Below are positions 33,526 to 44,462 of a stretch of 64,000 nucleotides of DNA, piece by piece. Position 1 is the stretch's first letter. Every line of letters begins with the position of its first letter. The stretch covers positions 248,001-312,000 of the forward strand of contig NBAZ01000005.1 of NCBI GenBank assembly GCA_002794735.1. Reading direction: 5' to 3'. The notes beneath the pieces were generated by a model. The model had not been told where the DNA came from. It worked only from the letters and a program-made list of their open reading frames with translations, and did no database searches. The DNA is from Pyrrhoderma lamaoense (taxonomy: Eukaryota; Basidiomycota; Agaricomycetes; Hymenochaetales; Hymenochaetaceae). A program made the position numbers and the translations under genes.

Positions 33526-35896
33526 CTATTGCTTACTCTTGTAGGTTGTAGATCCACTCACTAATTCCATCCACTTTGACCTCACTTTCAGTTCAGTGGC
33601 CCCAAACAAAATTTCATACTCAAGCTTTAGAATCCAGAATTTCCTCCCATTATACGTCAGGAGATTTTCGGGAATACACAAGTGTGATAAGTCAAAGCTA
33701 ACAGTACAAATGGATCGCAACGGTTCTTTATATATACCAACCTCGTGAGCAGGAACCGATTTCTTTCATATAAGAAAAATATATGACTCACTATTGGCAT
33801 CATCAGTCCACAGTGGATCAGGCTGGGGACCATCATACCCATACAGAATTTCGACTGAAGCAGCCTTCTGACCTTCGGGCACGTAAACAGAAAACGATTC
33901 AGAAAAGGCATCTGTTTCCCGTACTGGTATATTCTGTATATGACATGTTCATACATCAAATTCTTGGCATGATAGTAAATGCTTACTTTGGATATGAGCT
34001 TCCTGAATCGAGATGGTAACATCCTGCGCCCACTCACATCGCAAAAGGAGAGGCTTTCTCTCTGGACATGGTCTGGATCTGAAGGATTATAGCACACATC
34101 ACATTCGATTCCATATGTCATTCTCGTAAACCGATCGGTAACAGGGTGTTCCAGAGCAAATAAAACGTTCCCATTGGCGACGGCTTTTGACCTTTAGAAT
34201 ATATACATATTAATATTTATTGGAAGAGTTTTGTCGATTGATTATAATAATCACGCACACGTTGATATCGGGACGACTAACAACAATGCCCGTTGGCTCA
34301 AGTTCTCGGCGTAATTTCTTGAGTAGCCATGGACTTGATCCGAAACCACCAACAAGCCAGACAGGCTGACAAATTCATTTAAATGCTCAACTCAGATAAT
34401 TATTATTACAGTCACGCTCACCATTGGCCGTCCACCATAGGATGCTGCTATCTGGTTATGAATAGATTTTAAAGCCTCGTTTATAGAGAAAGTAAAGCAG
34501 TCTGCGATCTCAGTCCTTTAAAATCCTGTGAGCCTACACCAATCAATCATGCGAAGTATAGATCTTACCCATCCAGCCGTAAGGACCCTCTCCTCATACC
34601 TAAGGCAGGGTTATTGTCACTACGACTCCCAACTTGTAGCCAATATATTTTAGTATCGTCCTTGAATTCACGCTTTGTTGTATTCTCAAATGTTCCGTCA
34701 ATGATATCAACCATTATGTCCGGATTCACATATTGTGTACCCGCCAATTTTTCTACATGAAGATAACAACTTAGTATATAGGTCTAAAGAGTTTTAGATA
34801 TTACTCACTCTGAAGGAGCTTTCTGGCATTCATATTGACAAAGACGGAACCAGCGAATCGACCTAAGTGAACCGGTACCAGTTAATTCAAAGGCCAAACT
34901 AAGAGTCATGGGCAGTACATACAATCGGATGAAGTGAGCTCCTTCATACGCAAGGGAGAGGTACTCGTTATTACGTATGAGGTCATATCTAGTGTGCCTC
35001 CGCCAGCATCAGCGATGATAAACCGGTATCCGGGCTATTATATGAAATCAATTAACTGGTAGAAGATAAGAAAATACTAATTAAAATGCATGCCAACCTT
35101 TAGATTCGGGGGACAAAGTTGACTTGCTAAACAAGCAAGAGCACTAGCTTCTCCCTCGCTTACAAATTTGATCTGTGCACGTCCCGATACGGTGTCCTCA
35201 ACGAGGCCTCCTTGAATTGCTGCTTCTCGTAGCTTCTGCTGCGGAAGCCCATCCCACCCATTCGGATGGCTCAGAACAAAAATTTCATGATCTCTAGTCT
35301 GATCGAGGATGTCTGCACCATCCGTGTGATGAGACTCAATAAATTTGACAGTTTCTGCATAGAGATATCTCAAGAAGTCTCCCATAACCTTCGTTGCGGT
35401 AAGCGAAGGAGGTAGCTTTCCAATCTCGAGCCCATGAGTATCAAGAGTCATTGTAGAAGGTCTGAGATGCATTTTAAAGCTGTTTTAAAGTCAGCATAGT
35501 GTCTAATTCTACACGCTCCGTCTTAAAAAACGTACTGCTCCACTTTTATCCAATTTTCACAATCTGCTTCATTTCTTGTGCTTTCAGTGATTGCCGTTGC
35601 TCCTGCTGCCTTCATGTTGAGAGCTTCATCATAGTACATTATTGACGGGATCTTGTAGTCTCCAGAAGTCTGATCCGTGAATCTGTGGGCACGTCAGTAA
35701 ACAATAGATAATTGATCCCTCTTCCTCTTGAATACCTTGTAACGGCTTGGACTGTAGGAACTTCACCCGGTCTTAAAATAGCATACGATACACCACTGTA
35801 TGTGGTACCAACATCAATCCCTACGACGAGTTGTAGAGTTTCTCCATCATATGGCTTTGGATTGAGAAGATTTAACTGGTTGTGATTTGAGCTCAT
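33526..35896 (-). CDS. Hsp70-family ATPase, HSPA12-like (copy A)
   Basis: Actin-like ATPase of the HSPA12 branch, which lacks the classical Hsp70 substrate-binding domain and is expanded in mushroom-forming fungi. About ten exons read through in frame. The start MSSNHNQLNLL (35896) leads into phosphate-1 VGIDVGTTYSGVSYAILRPG, then IPSIMYYDE, WIKVEQFKMHLRPS, a helical block with GDFLRYLYAETVKFIESHH, FVLSHPNGW, SEGEASALAC, phosphate-2 FIIADAGGGTLDMTSY (about 35020), TFENTTKREF, the adenosine motif VWLVGGFGSSPWLLKKLR (about 34350), KAVANGNVLFALEH and MTYGIECDV. The C-terminal part has EGQKAASVEILYGYDGP and ends YEILFGATELKVRSKW...stop at 33526, like other fungal HSPA12 proteins. No frame break was needed. 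Substrate and partner are unknown; the cluster context points to the unknown family next to it. Confidence 0.87.
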
Positions 35897-37307
35897 CCCT
35901 CCAGTGGATTGCGGTTATTGAGTAAGTAAGTATCCTTCACTTATAATGGCTCCATGCTTGTGATTCGTGTAAGTCACGCGTGATGCAGTGTCATCCGGTA
36001 TTATCATCATTCTACGTGTGCTTTCGGCAGTCTTCTGTTCCGAACCACATTGTGAACTGACTTCTTAAGCTGGAAGAGATCGAGGTCCGACGTTAGTAAT
36101 TCAAACCACTTACCTACTTCACCCTTTTCGGGATTTGCCGTTACTAGGGGGTTCTACACGTTCTACACATCTGTCACGGTTCAGTATTCCTAAGAAATCC
36201 TTCTTGTGCATAATCTATTGTTTGAAGTCTTTACACATTGTCTTTCTTTATGTCGAGCCACCTTTATCCAATTTTACATTAGTATCGTGAATAAAACCAC
36301 ATATTAGGATCTGTTGAAAGTTTGAATCTACTACTTCACAATGCGTGCAGTCATATTATAACTTGAGACACTATCGTTCAGTAAGCATGTTACTTTAATA
36401 GTACTTCGAAGTCGTCGCTTATTTTATTGTATCAGTATGCATCTCAGTCTTTATATAGACAAATGATAATAAATGATATCACTATTGGAACAAAAACTAT
36501 AGATTTCTTTATTTATATTTTAGCTGAGTAGCTCAAAAATGTAGATATAAGTGTATAGTGAAAAATATATGATGTCTGCATTGACGCGCTTTTGCTTCTT
36601 AATATAGTAATGTCAATTCATACTATTAGCTAAAAAAAATAAAAAAATAACAATAAAGTAAGACGCGATTCTATTAGTAAGTTTACTTTATTAGAAGAGT
36701 AACATGTTCGCGAACAAGAACATGTCTGTAACTTGAACGCACTACTACGTATTGAAGATGCCCCTGCTGAATGCTTCTCTTCAAAGTAAATGCTACGATA
36801 TAAAACAAAAATTAACCAATAAGTAAATAACAACACGACAAGAATCCAGTCATAATAATTGATCAAGTACTAGCTCGCCCTTGTCGTCAATCACGCGCTT
36901 AACCTAACGTTCACAGCGTGTAGTGTTACTTCATACACACACAAACATCGCGGTGGTATATGAGTCTCTGGCGTTCTCTTCAGGCTTTACTTGCTACCAT
37001 CTTCTACCCTCTATCTTATACATACAAACCCCTAAGGTGAGTGGCGAATGTACCCGCTTTGGTTATAGACAAACACTCCAGAGATAAATAACTTATATCA
37101 CACTGGCATGTAGCGACGGAAGTCAGTACACAAGTATGGTTACAGACGTTAGTCTCGCTACTGCTCGGCCCCGACCCCGACCACAAACTGAAGCAAACGC
37201 AAACCGAAAATCGTAAGCAGAAATCAAACAACCGTGTCTTCGCATCTGATTCTGTCAACAGGTGGTTTAGACAATCAATTCATGGATGCGCCGATATTGT
37301 AGAACGC
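35897..37307. promoter_or_regulatory. Intergenic between divergent Hsp70-like copy A and unknown-family copy 1
   Basis: 1.4 kb, AT-rich, divergently flanked. The last 290 bases (from 37018) are repeated almost unchanged in front of copy 2 (from 39560), so they probably carry the copy-1 promoter. Confidence 0.5.
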
Positions 37308-38512
37308 ATGATTCCGAGCAAGAGGAGTGCAGTTGGAAATGGTGACCTCGGCTCACAAGGAAAACGACAGAAGGCGTCCACCAGTACTGGACGGCACAAC
37401 ACCAGAGATACTAATCGGAATTTGCCGGTAGTTGAGGAAAACGGCGCTAATCAGCCCATTGCTAAACCTTCGGCCAACTCGAAGACCAGACCATCAGGCA
37501 CCGTTACTCATTCTGATCATTCAGAGCGCCAATTTCGTGACAGACTCGATGGTGGATCAGAAAAAGAACTAATAAAAGAATTTGAGACCTTAAAACATCA
37601 AGTAGAAAGCAGCGTCTTGACAATAATCGATGACTGGGAAAAGATTAGGAATGGATCGGGCTCTCGTATGTTCGAATTTAAAGGGTGGAGTCTCTCGAAA
37701 AAATGGGATACACACCTTCAGGATGTTTTAAGCACTCGATTTTGTGGACAGCTACAGGTTGCAAGGAAACACTTATCTTTCGAGGACTATACAAACGTCG
37801 TTGCAAATGCATTGACTGCCGTGGCCTCGTATAAAGTGTTTGAGATAGTATCAAAAACGTTTACCCCGACTCTCCATGATAGCTCAGCTAAAGATTTTGA
37901 CTATGTTTTTCAGCGCCTCCTTTCAACCGGTAAGATACACCGTTTCATATCTCGGAGTCCCAAACTAATGTATCGTTTAAGAGCCGCAAGCAACAGCATT
38001 GCGTTGGAGGGCATATGTGTATAAGGCCATTCTAGATAGAAGGGCCTCTGATGTCGACAACTTCCAAAAACAACAACAGTCTGACCTATTGGACGCATTT
38101 CGTGAGGTTCTATATTTGGCAGGAGTTAGGCAGAGATACTGTACTGGCCTAGAAGGTACCCTCGCACAGAGTGGAATCATAGAAGGAGCTATGAAACTCT
38201 CTGAAAATTTGAAAACAAAGTATTTCTCTATTCATATGGATGTTTACCTACCCAAACCGCTCGAAGACTTTGACGATGAGACAATGGAAGCAATTGATAC
38301 TGAGACTGTTAAGGTGAAGCGGCCCTCGGTCTATGCCCCGGGACGTCTCTTGTCGGCTGTACACTGTTCCCAGGATTAATGATACATCCTACTAATGGTA
38401 ATGAAACTCAGACACAGACAAAGAAGCGCATCCTTGTCAAGTCACAGGTCATGCGGCTGGTAAGGAACTAAAATTTTGAATGAATGTGAACTAACTACGA
38501 TATCTAGGATGT
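37018..38512 (+). repeat. Tandem segmental duplication, unit 1
   Basis: About 1.5 kb that recurs at 39560-41032. It covers the upstream region (ACTTATATCACACTGGCATG is identical in both) and the whole of unknown-family copy 1. The 3' half is almost identical; the 5' coding part has diverged more. Confidence 0.88.
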
Positions 38513-38519
38513 TAACTAA
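37308..38519 (+). CDS. Unknown fungal protein family, copy 1
   Basis: Not recognised. Exon 1 (37308-about 37929) encodes a polar, probably disordered N-terminus with SKRSAVGNGDLGSQGKRQK, then an ordered helical region: EFETLKHQVESSVLTIIDDWEKIRNG, FKGWSLSKKWDTHLQDVL and ANALTAVASYKVFEIVSKTF. An intron (ACCG|GTAAG...TTTAAG) joins to EPQATALRWRAYVYKAIL and the block LLDAFREVLYLAGVRQRY...IIEGAMKLSENLKTKYFS. The C-terminal segment is conserved in all three copies as FPGLMIH...KSQVMRL, then a last exon ending at 38519. That segment is in a different frame from the preceding DFDDETMEAIDTETVK, so an unrecognised intron or frame change lies near 38290-38360. The mostly helical, charged make-up would suit a protein-interaction role. 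Confidence 0.68.
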
Positions 38520-39807
38520 CCGGTATATTGATTATTTACGATTTGACTTTTGCTTATGTATTTCTATGCTTTCAAGTATCCGTCGTGACTGCTATTAAAT
38601 TGCATGATCTTCTGTCTTGACTATAGATCTTCCAGTGCATAGGTGTAAAATACAGACACACCACAATGTCTATAAGTATGGTGTACCCATGTGAAAGGGC
38701 ACGTTCTTGGACGAGTTTCATATATCATCTGATTTTTTTCAGGACTTTTTGATATATATATTATATTTTTTCAAGGTATTATGCCAGCTCATAACCGTAT
38801 AAAAACGAATATCTCTCTTCGATCCCAGATTTATTCCGGAGACTAGAACCATAGATACACTGAAAATAAAGTGAACGAACTAACTTACCTGTATGTGTAA
38901 GCACTCTTTGACACCCTACACTCTCATAACATAATCCTTCACTATCTCCGTTCAATAGAGAATCGACGTCAAGTAACTCACACATATGAGGGCTACCCTT
39001 GTAGTCACCTGTTTCAGATTCTCCATGCAGATTAAGCGCTCTTATGATCACGAAGATCAAAGTAAGAGTCGCCTGATTCAACGCCATCTTAGCCCAAATA
39101 TTGTGCTGGAATGACATAGACTTCACGTTAACAGTCAACAACTTGAGGATTCTTAACCTAGCTTTACGCTTGTAAGATCTCATTTACCAACAGAAACTTG
39201 ATCAACTGTGATCAAATTGATAGATGAAGCCAAGGCCAATTGGTATACCCTTAGTATCAGCTATAAATTATCTAGATGATCATAGATAACTGAAAAAGAA
39301 CCGGTTTTACATAACAAACCATAATGATAAAAGGAGCGTTCGAGGCTTGCCAGAGAATATAACAATGTGTTGATACTTCTGGCCAAAAATATCTTGCTTC
39401 TATCATACCTGGCACTTACGGCGTGTAGGGCTGCTTCGTACATACAAAAGCATTGAGGCAGTTTATGAGCCCTTCAATGTCAACTTGAGCGCTGTCACTT
39501 ACTTTCCCCTTTATTTTGACACATTGTTGCTGTTGATAAGTCTAAGATAACGGGCTCAGATACATACAAACCCCTAATGTGAGTGGCAAGAGTATCCGCT
39601 TTGGTTATAGACAAACACTTAAGAGATAAATAACTTATATCACACTGGCATGTAGCGACGGAAGTCAGTACACAAGTATGGTTACAGACGTTAGTATCAC
39701 TATTGCTTGGTCCGTCCACGACCACGACCACGAACCGAAGCAAACGAGAACCGAGAATCGTAAGCGGAGACCAATCAACCATATCCCACATCTGATACTT
39801 TCAACAG
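38520..39807. other. Spacer between the two duplicated units
   Basis: About 1 kb of unique sequence followed, from 39560, by the duplicated promoter of copy 2. The only open frame of note is on the - strand at 38779-39183, listed separately. Confidence 0.5.
38779..39183 (-). CDS. Possible small ORF, 134 codons, unrecognised
   Basis: Open frame starting MRSYKRKARLRILKLL, with a basic N-terminus and one hydrophobic stretch (NQATLTLIFVIIRAL) that could span a membrane. A donor-like GTAAGTTAG lies inside it near 38890, so only the first part may be coding. It has no homologue I recognise and may be chance. Confidence 0.22.
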   Translation of the reverse strand: MRSYKRKARLRILKLLTVNVKSMSFQHNIWAKMALNQATLTLIFVIIRALNLHGESETGDYKGSPHMCELLDVDSLLNGDSEGLCYESVGCQRVLTHTGKLVRSLYFQCIYGSSLRNKSGIEERYSFLYGYELA

Positions 39808-41032
39808 GTGGTTGGGTATTCAATTTATGAATGTGCTGAGTATGCGGGGAGCATAGCTCCGAGCAAGAGGGGTGCTACCGGGAACGGTGACCGCTTCCCA
39901 CAAGAAAGGCCACGGGAAACGTCCGCTAGCCCCAGTATAAACAATCGGACTACGCCAGTAGTCGAAAAAAATGTATCAAATGCAAAACCAAAGGTCCATT
40001 CAAAGATCGTACCTTCAAATATCGTTATTCCAAAATCTAGCTCAACGCGCAAGTCTACTAAGGAGATATCGGAGGACCAGAAAAAGAGCTAATATTAGAA
40101 TTTGAGACCTTAAAACATCAAGTAGAAAGCAGCGTCTTGACGATAATCGATGATTGGGAAAAGATTAGAAATGGATCGGGCTCTCGTATGTTCGAATTTA
40201 AAGGGTGGAGTCTCTCGAAAAGATGGGATACACATCTTCAGGGTGTTTTAGGCACCCGCTTCTGTGGGCTGCTTCCATTTGCAAGAAAATGGTTACCATT
40301 CGAGGGCTTTAAAAACATCGTTGCAATTGCATTGAGTGCCGTGGCCTCATATAAAGTATTTGAGATAGTATCAAAAATATTCACCCCGTCTCTGCACGAT
40401 AAATCAGCCAAAGATTTTGACTATGTTTTTCAGCACCTCCTTACAACCGGTAAGCCTAATCGCTCCATGTATCAGAGTAGTTAGACAACTATCAGTCTTA
40501 GAGCCACTAGTGGAAGCGCTACGCTGGAGAGCACGTGTGTATAAGGCTATTCTGGATGGAAGGGCCTCTGATGTCGATAATTTCCAAAAACAACAACAGT
40601 CTGACTTATTGGACGCATTTCGTGAGGTTCTATATTTGGCAGGAGTTAGGCAGAGATACTGTACTGGCCTAGAAGGTACCCTCGCACAGAGTGGAATCAT
40701 AGAAGGAGCTATGAAACTCTCTGAAAATTTAAAAACAAAGTATTTCTCTGTTCATATGGATGTTGACCTACCCAAACCGCTCGAAGGCTTTGACGATGAG
40801 ACAATGGAAGCAATTGACACTGAGACTGTTAAGGTGAAGCGGCCCTCGGTCTATGCCCCGGGACGTCTCTTGTCGGCTGTACACTGTTCCCAGGATTAAT
40901 GATACATCCTACTGATGGTAATGAAACTCGGACACAGACAAAGAAGCGCATCCTTGTCAAGTCACAGGTCGTGCGTCTGGTAAGTAATAAGAATTTTGAA
41001 TGAACACAAACTAATCACGATATTTAGAATAT
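39560..41032 (+). repeat. Tandem segmental duplication, unit 2
   Basis: Second copy of the 1.5-kb unit at 37018-38512, in direct orientation and about 2.5 kb away. The match begins at ACATACAAACCCCTAA and fades just after the intron that precedes the last exon. Confidence 0.88.
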
Positions 41033-41054
41033 TGACAGAAACACTGACGTATAA
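39808..41054 (+). CDS. Unknown fungal protein family, copy 2
   Basis: Near-identical paralogue of the gene at 37308. The copy-1 start codon is changed here (ATG to ATA at the position before PSKRG), so translation would begin upstream at MVGYSIYECAEYAG (39808). The Ser/Asn-rich N-terminus differs strongly from copy 1 and ends out of frame at about 40080: the upstream frame reads EISEDQKKS-stop, while homology resumes as GGPEKELILEFE one frame over. From 40100 on, the helical core, the intron (ACCG|GTAAG...CTTAG) and the C-terminal FPGLMIH region match copy 1, and the last exon ends RLNIDRNTDV (41054). Either one base is missing near 40065 or this copy has lost its N-terminal half. The core keeps mainly conservative changes. 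Confidence 0.6.
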
Positions 41055-42193
41055 GGTACTCTGATGAGTTCTTGGCTTCGTTACGATTTGAATGAAAACG
41101 AGCTGACAGAACCTACCAACGTACTTTTTGAATATCATGCATGTCGCTCTTGTACTTAATGCTGGGTAGTGTATCACTATGCTTGGAAATAAAGTTTAGG
41201 ATGTTTTCTTCGTCTTGTATTACGAGAATTCGATCTTAGTATCTATCGACTTGGATATGGCTAGTATATATATTGTACTACTCCTTATGTTCTATTCTCA
41301 GTATCTTAGATCCCGAGATGATAGTATCTCCCTCAGCACTAGCGAGAGTCTAAGGCACACAAAGCAACGAGGTCGTGGTTTAAGCGCCCATAAAACTAAG
41401 CAGATCCATGATCGTTGTGATGATCTTGAAAGTGGACTCACAAGACCGTGTCTTATTACTAAGTGCAGCTCTTTTAGCTACAAGGGTACACTAAAAATAT
41501 AACACCAAGTCGGGCGCTAATTTGAAGAAGCGGCTTAGAATGTGCGGCTATATTAAAAATGGATTATAAGTTGCTAGGATCATTCGTGAATTGACGTAGA
41601 TAGGTGTGCATCGACGATCTTACAGGCCAAAAGGAAGTGAATAATCACATCGTGGGGCACTATATCATGGGAATCATTAAATTTAATATACTTCCATCCA
41701 CATAAGTAAATTCACGGGAATGTCAGGATATTACATAGATAGAAATGAATGGACAGCGATTGTGTTCCCTTTTGTTAATGCAAAACAAGTTGATAACCAC
41801 ACATTACAATACAGTAAATTCATTTTCAAGAAGTGTGGTGACAAATGTCCTTATTTTCTCTATAATTATACGAATGGAATGCTTCATGCATAAACAACAT
41901 TGAGTAATATCTATATAGTAAAATGATACGAATGACTTCATATAAATATTCAAAAAAGAGCACTAATGAACCATTCAGATGTAGTTCCGAATTAAGAATG
42001 TTTCTGGTAATTATGTAATAAAAATCTTTGTTCTCTGTTACGAGAATCAGATTGTTATTTGGATATTTCAACCGTGTATACTTAATATGACACCACCTTG
42101 TAGTGAAGAGAAATATTATGATTTAATCCAGGCATATCTGGGCAGTATACTGTATATAGGATCGAAGAACTCTTACCTCGATCCAATGGAAAG
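41055..42193. other. Intergenic upstream of Hsp70-like copy B
   Basis: 1.1 kb of AT-rich sequence with short open frames on both strands (41215-41502 +, 41826-42071 -) that have no recognisable motif. It presumably contains the copy-B promoter. Confidence 0.5.
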
Positions 42194-44221
42194 ATGAACC
42201 CGAGTCACAAACACCTTCCCCTCCCAAATCTACAGCCATATGCTGGTGAAGCTCCGCAGCTTATCATAGGTATTGATGTCGGTACAACGCACAGTGGTGT
42301 ATCGTATTCTATCCTTAGGCCGGGTGAAACACCAAAAATCCATGCTGTTACAGGGTACGTGTATGTCTTAGAATCGAAGAGAAATCACAACTAAACTGTC
42401 TATAGGTTTCCGGACCAGTCGCCCGAAGAAGACAAAATCCCATCTATAATGTACTATGATGAACATCTGAATGTAAGAGCTGCAGGAGCAACAGCAAATA
42501 CGGAGTGCACAAAGAAGCAAGCAAGGGTCAAAAGATGGATAAAAGTCGAACAGTATGTTTTCCCTTATATATTGCAATCAACAGACATCAGGTTGATTTC
42601 TATGTAGCTTCAAACTGCATCTAAGGCCTTCTACACTTAATTTTGAAACCCATGTAGTTGAGCTTGGAAGGCTACCTCCTACGCTTAACGCAATAAAAGT
42701 CATGGGAGACTTCCTGAGTTACCTCTACGTGGAGACAATCAAATTCATTGATTCTCAGCATATAGACGGAGCAGAAATCCTTGAGCGAACGAAGGGCCGG
42801 GTGAAGTTTGTCCTAGGATATCCGAATGGGTGGAAAGGATCTCCAACACAGAAAATAAAAGAAGCTGCAGTTCTTGGAGGCCTCGTTGACGATACGGCTT
42901 CTGAAAATTCACAGCTTATATTCATAAGCGAAGGGGAAGCCAGTTCTCTTGCTTGTTTAGCATTTCAACTCTGTCCCTGTGAGATCAAGGTCCGTATATA
43001 TCGAATGTACTCAATTAACTGCATGACACATGAGGAACTTATCTCTATATAATCAGCTCGGCTACAAGTTTGTTATCGCTGATGCTGGCGGAGGTACACC
43101 AGCTGTGACATTATATGAGATTAAAAATGCACTTCCAATACGTGTGACGGAAATCGCATCGTCAAAATGTAGGCCCAATTGTTTTATAATACTTACCCTA
43201 CTCTCATTTTTGTGTTCGTTGACGTCGACTCAACAAGGCCAGTTTGCGGGTCTCTGCTTGTGGATATGAAGACCAGGAAGCTTTTGGAAAGTGAGTAAAT
43301 AGCTATGGTCGCAATTATGGATACTTACTCTCCTATCTATAGAGAAACTCGCAGGACGACTAATAGACCCACGGGATTTATAGATGAAGTCTGTGGAACG
43401 TTTGAAAAATCAGTCAAACGTGAATTCAGCCGTGGATGCAAACAATATTGGTTATGCACTTCAGTTTCAAGTTGTGAGAGGGATAAAACAGTGCAAGGCA
43501 TACGATTAGAAGGGTATGGCTTTTGTTTACTCTATTATTTCACTAACCCTCACGGTTGTCAAAAAGTTACGAGATCGAGAAATGTTTCATGTTCTCTGCT
43601 GATGAGATCCAGAGAATGATCTTGTGTCGGATCGCGCATCTGCTAGATGCTGCAAAGGATGTCCGAGGGTTTGGAGTTAACTCACCTTGTGGATTATCTA
43701 ACTTATACTTACAAGAATTGCTAGCCGGTTTGGCTTGTTGGTGGACTTGGTCTCAATCCATGGCTATCTAGATATCTTCGACGAGGACTTAGGCCATATG
43801 GGATTTTGAAGCGCCCCCAAAACTACATGTGAGTGCCTATCCCCTTTGACTAGGATGTTTTACATATATCAATTGTCATAGTTCATCAACTGTTGCTACT
43901 GGCTGCGTTTATTCCGCTCTATCTCTCAAGTTGCCCACTCAGGTTTGAAATAATACTCACTCTGATTTTGGCTTTTCTTCTGACAAACCGATGTATTAAC
44001 CGCATCTCTATACATATAAACTATATAAAGTCCCTGGGCAGACCGATAACAAGCGAAATGAAACTTGCGGCGATCATCAAGCTGCAAAGTTCCAAATCCT
44101 CGTACATGTACATGCGTATTATGTATACCGTCAGATGTATGTGGGAGCTCAGACACTGAATCTTGCAGGTGCAGCCAATGCCTTCATTTGTGCTCTTAAA
44201 CATTTCCTAAGAGTGAACATA
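42194..44221 (+). CDS. Hsp70-family ATPase, HSPA12-like (copy B), altered ATP site
   Basis: Paralogue of copy A on the opposite strand with the same intron positions. Phosphate-1 IGIDVGTTHSGVSYSILRPG (about 42270), IPSIMYYDEHLNVRAAGAT, FKLHLRPST, GDFLSYLYVETIKFID, SEGEASSLACLAFQLCP and VWLVGGLGLNPWLSRYLRRG (about 43740) are all present. In phosphate-2 the usual GGGTxD is GGGTPAV (about 43090): the Asp after the Gly/Thr loop is lost. One-base breaks are inferred near 43251 and 43381. After SSTVATGCVYSAL (about 43900) homology becomes patchy, with one more matching piece AANAFICALKHF near 44180, and I cannot find the C-terminal third that copy A has. It may be a decaying gene or a diverged, non-hydrolysing paralogue. 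Confidence 0.66.
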
Positions 44222-44462
44222 CAGTGAAAAAGAATGGACTGTGCTGTGCAAGCAAAAAGAATATACCCGTGTTGATGAGGCTCCGAGATGCAAAGAGAGG
44301 CGACGGCTTCGGAAGAAGTCTTGCAAGCCACACGATAAACCGTGCTTATCGGCGGATGCAAATCTCAGGCCTATTCATCCTGTTCGAGCCAATACTGTTT
44401 GGGGGCTCCATGTTCAATAACTAATTTTGTCGAAACTTGTCACTGTACAAGGCATTCGTACG

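Noticed and set aside
37016..37258. Conserved-looking - strand peptide repeated at 39495-39791 (CNHTCVLTSVATCQCD)
   Set aside because: It lies in the duplicated promoter region. Conservation is explained by the recent DNA duplication, and there is no start/stop or splice logic supporting a gene.
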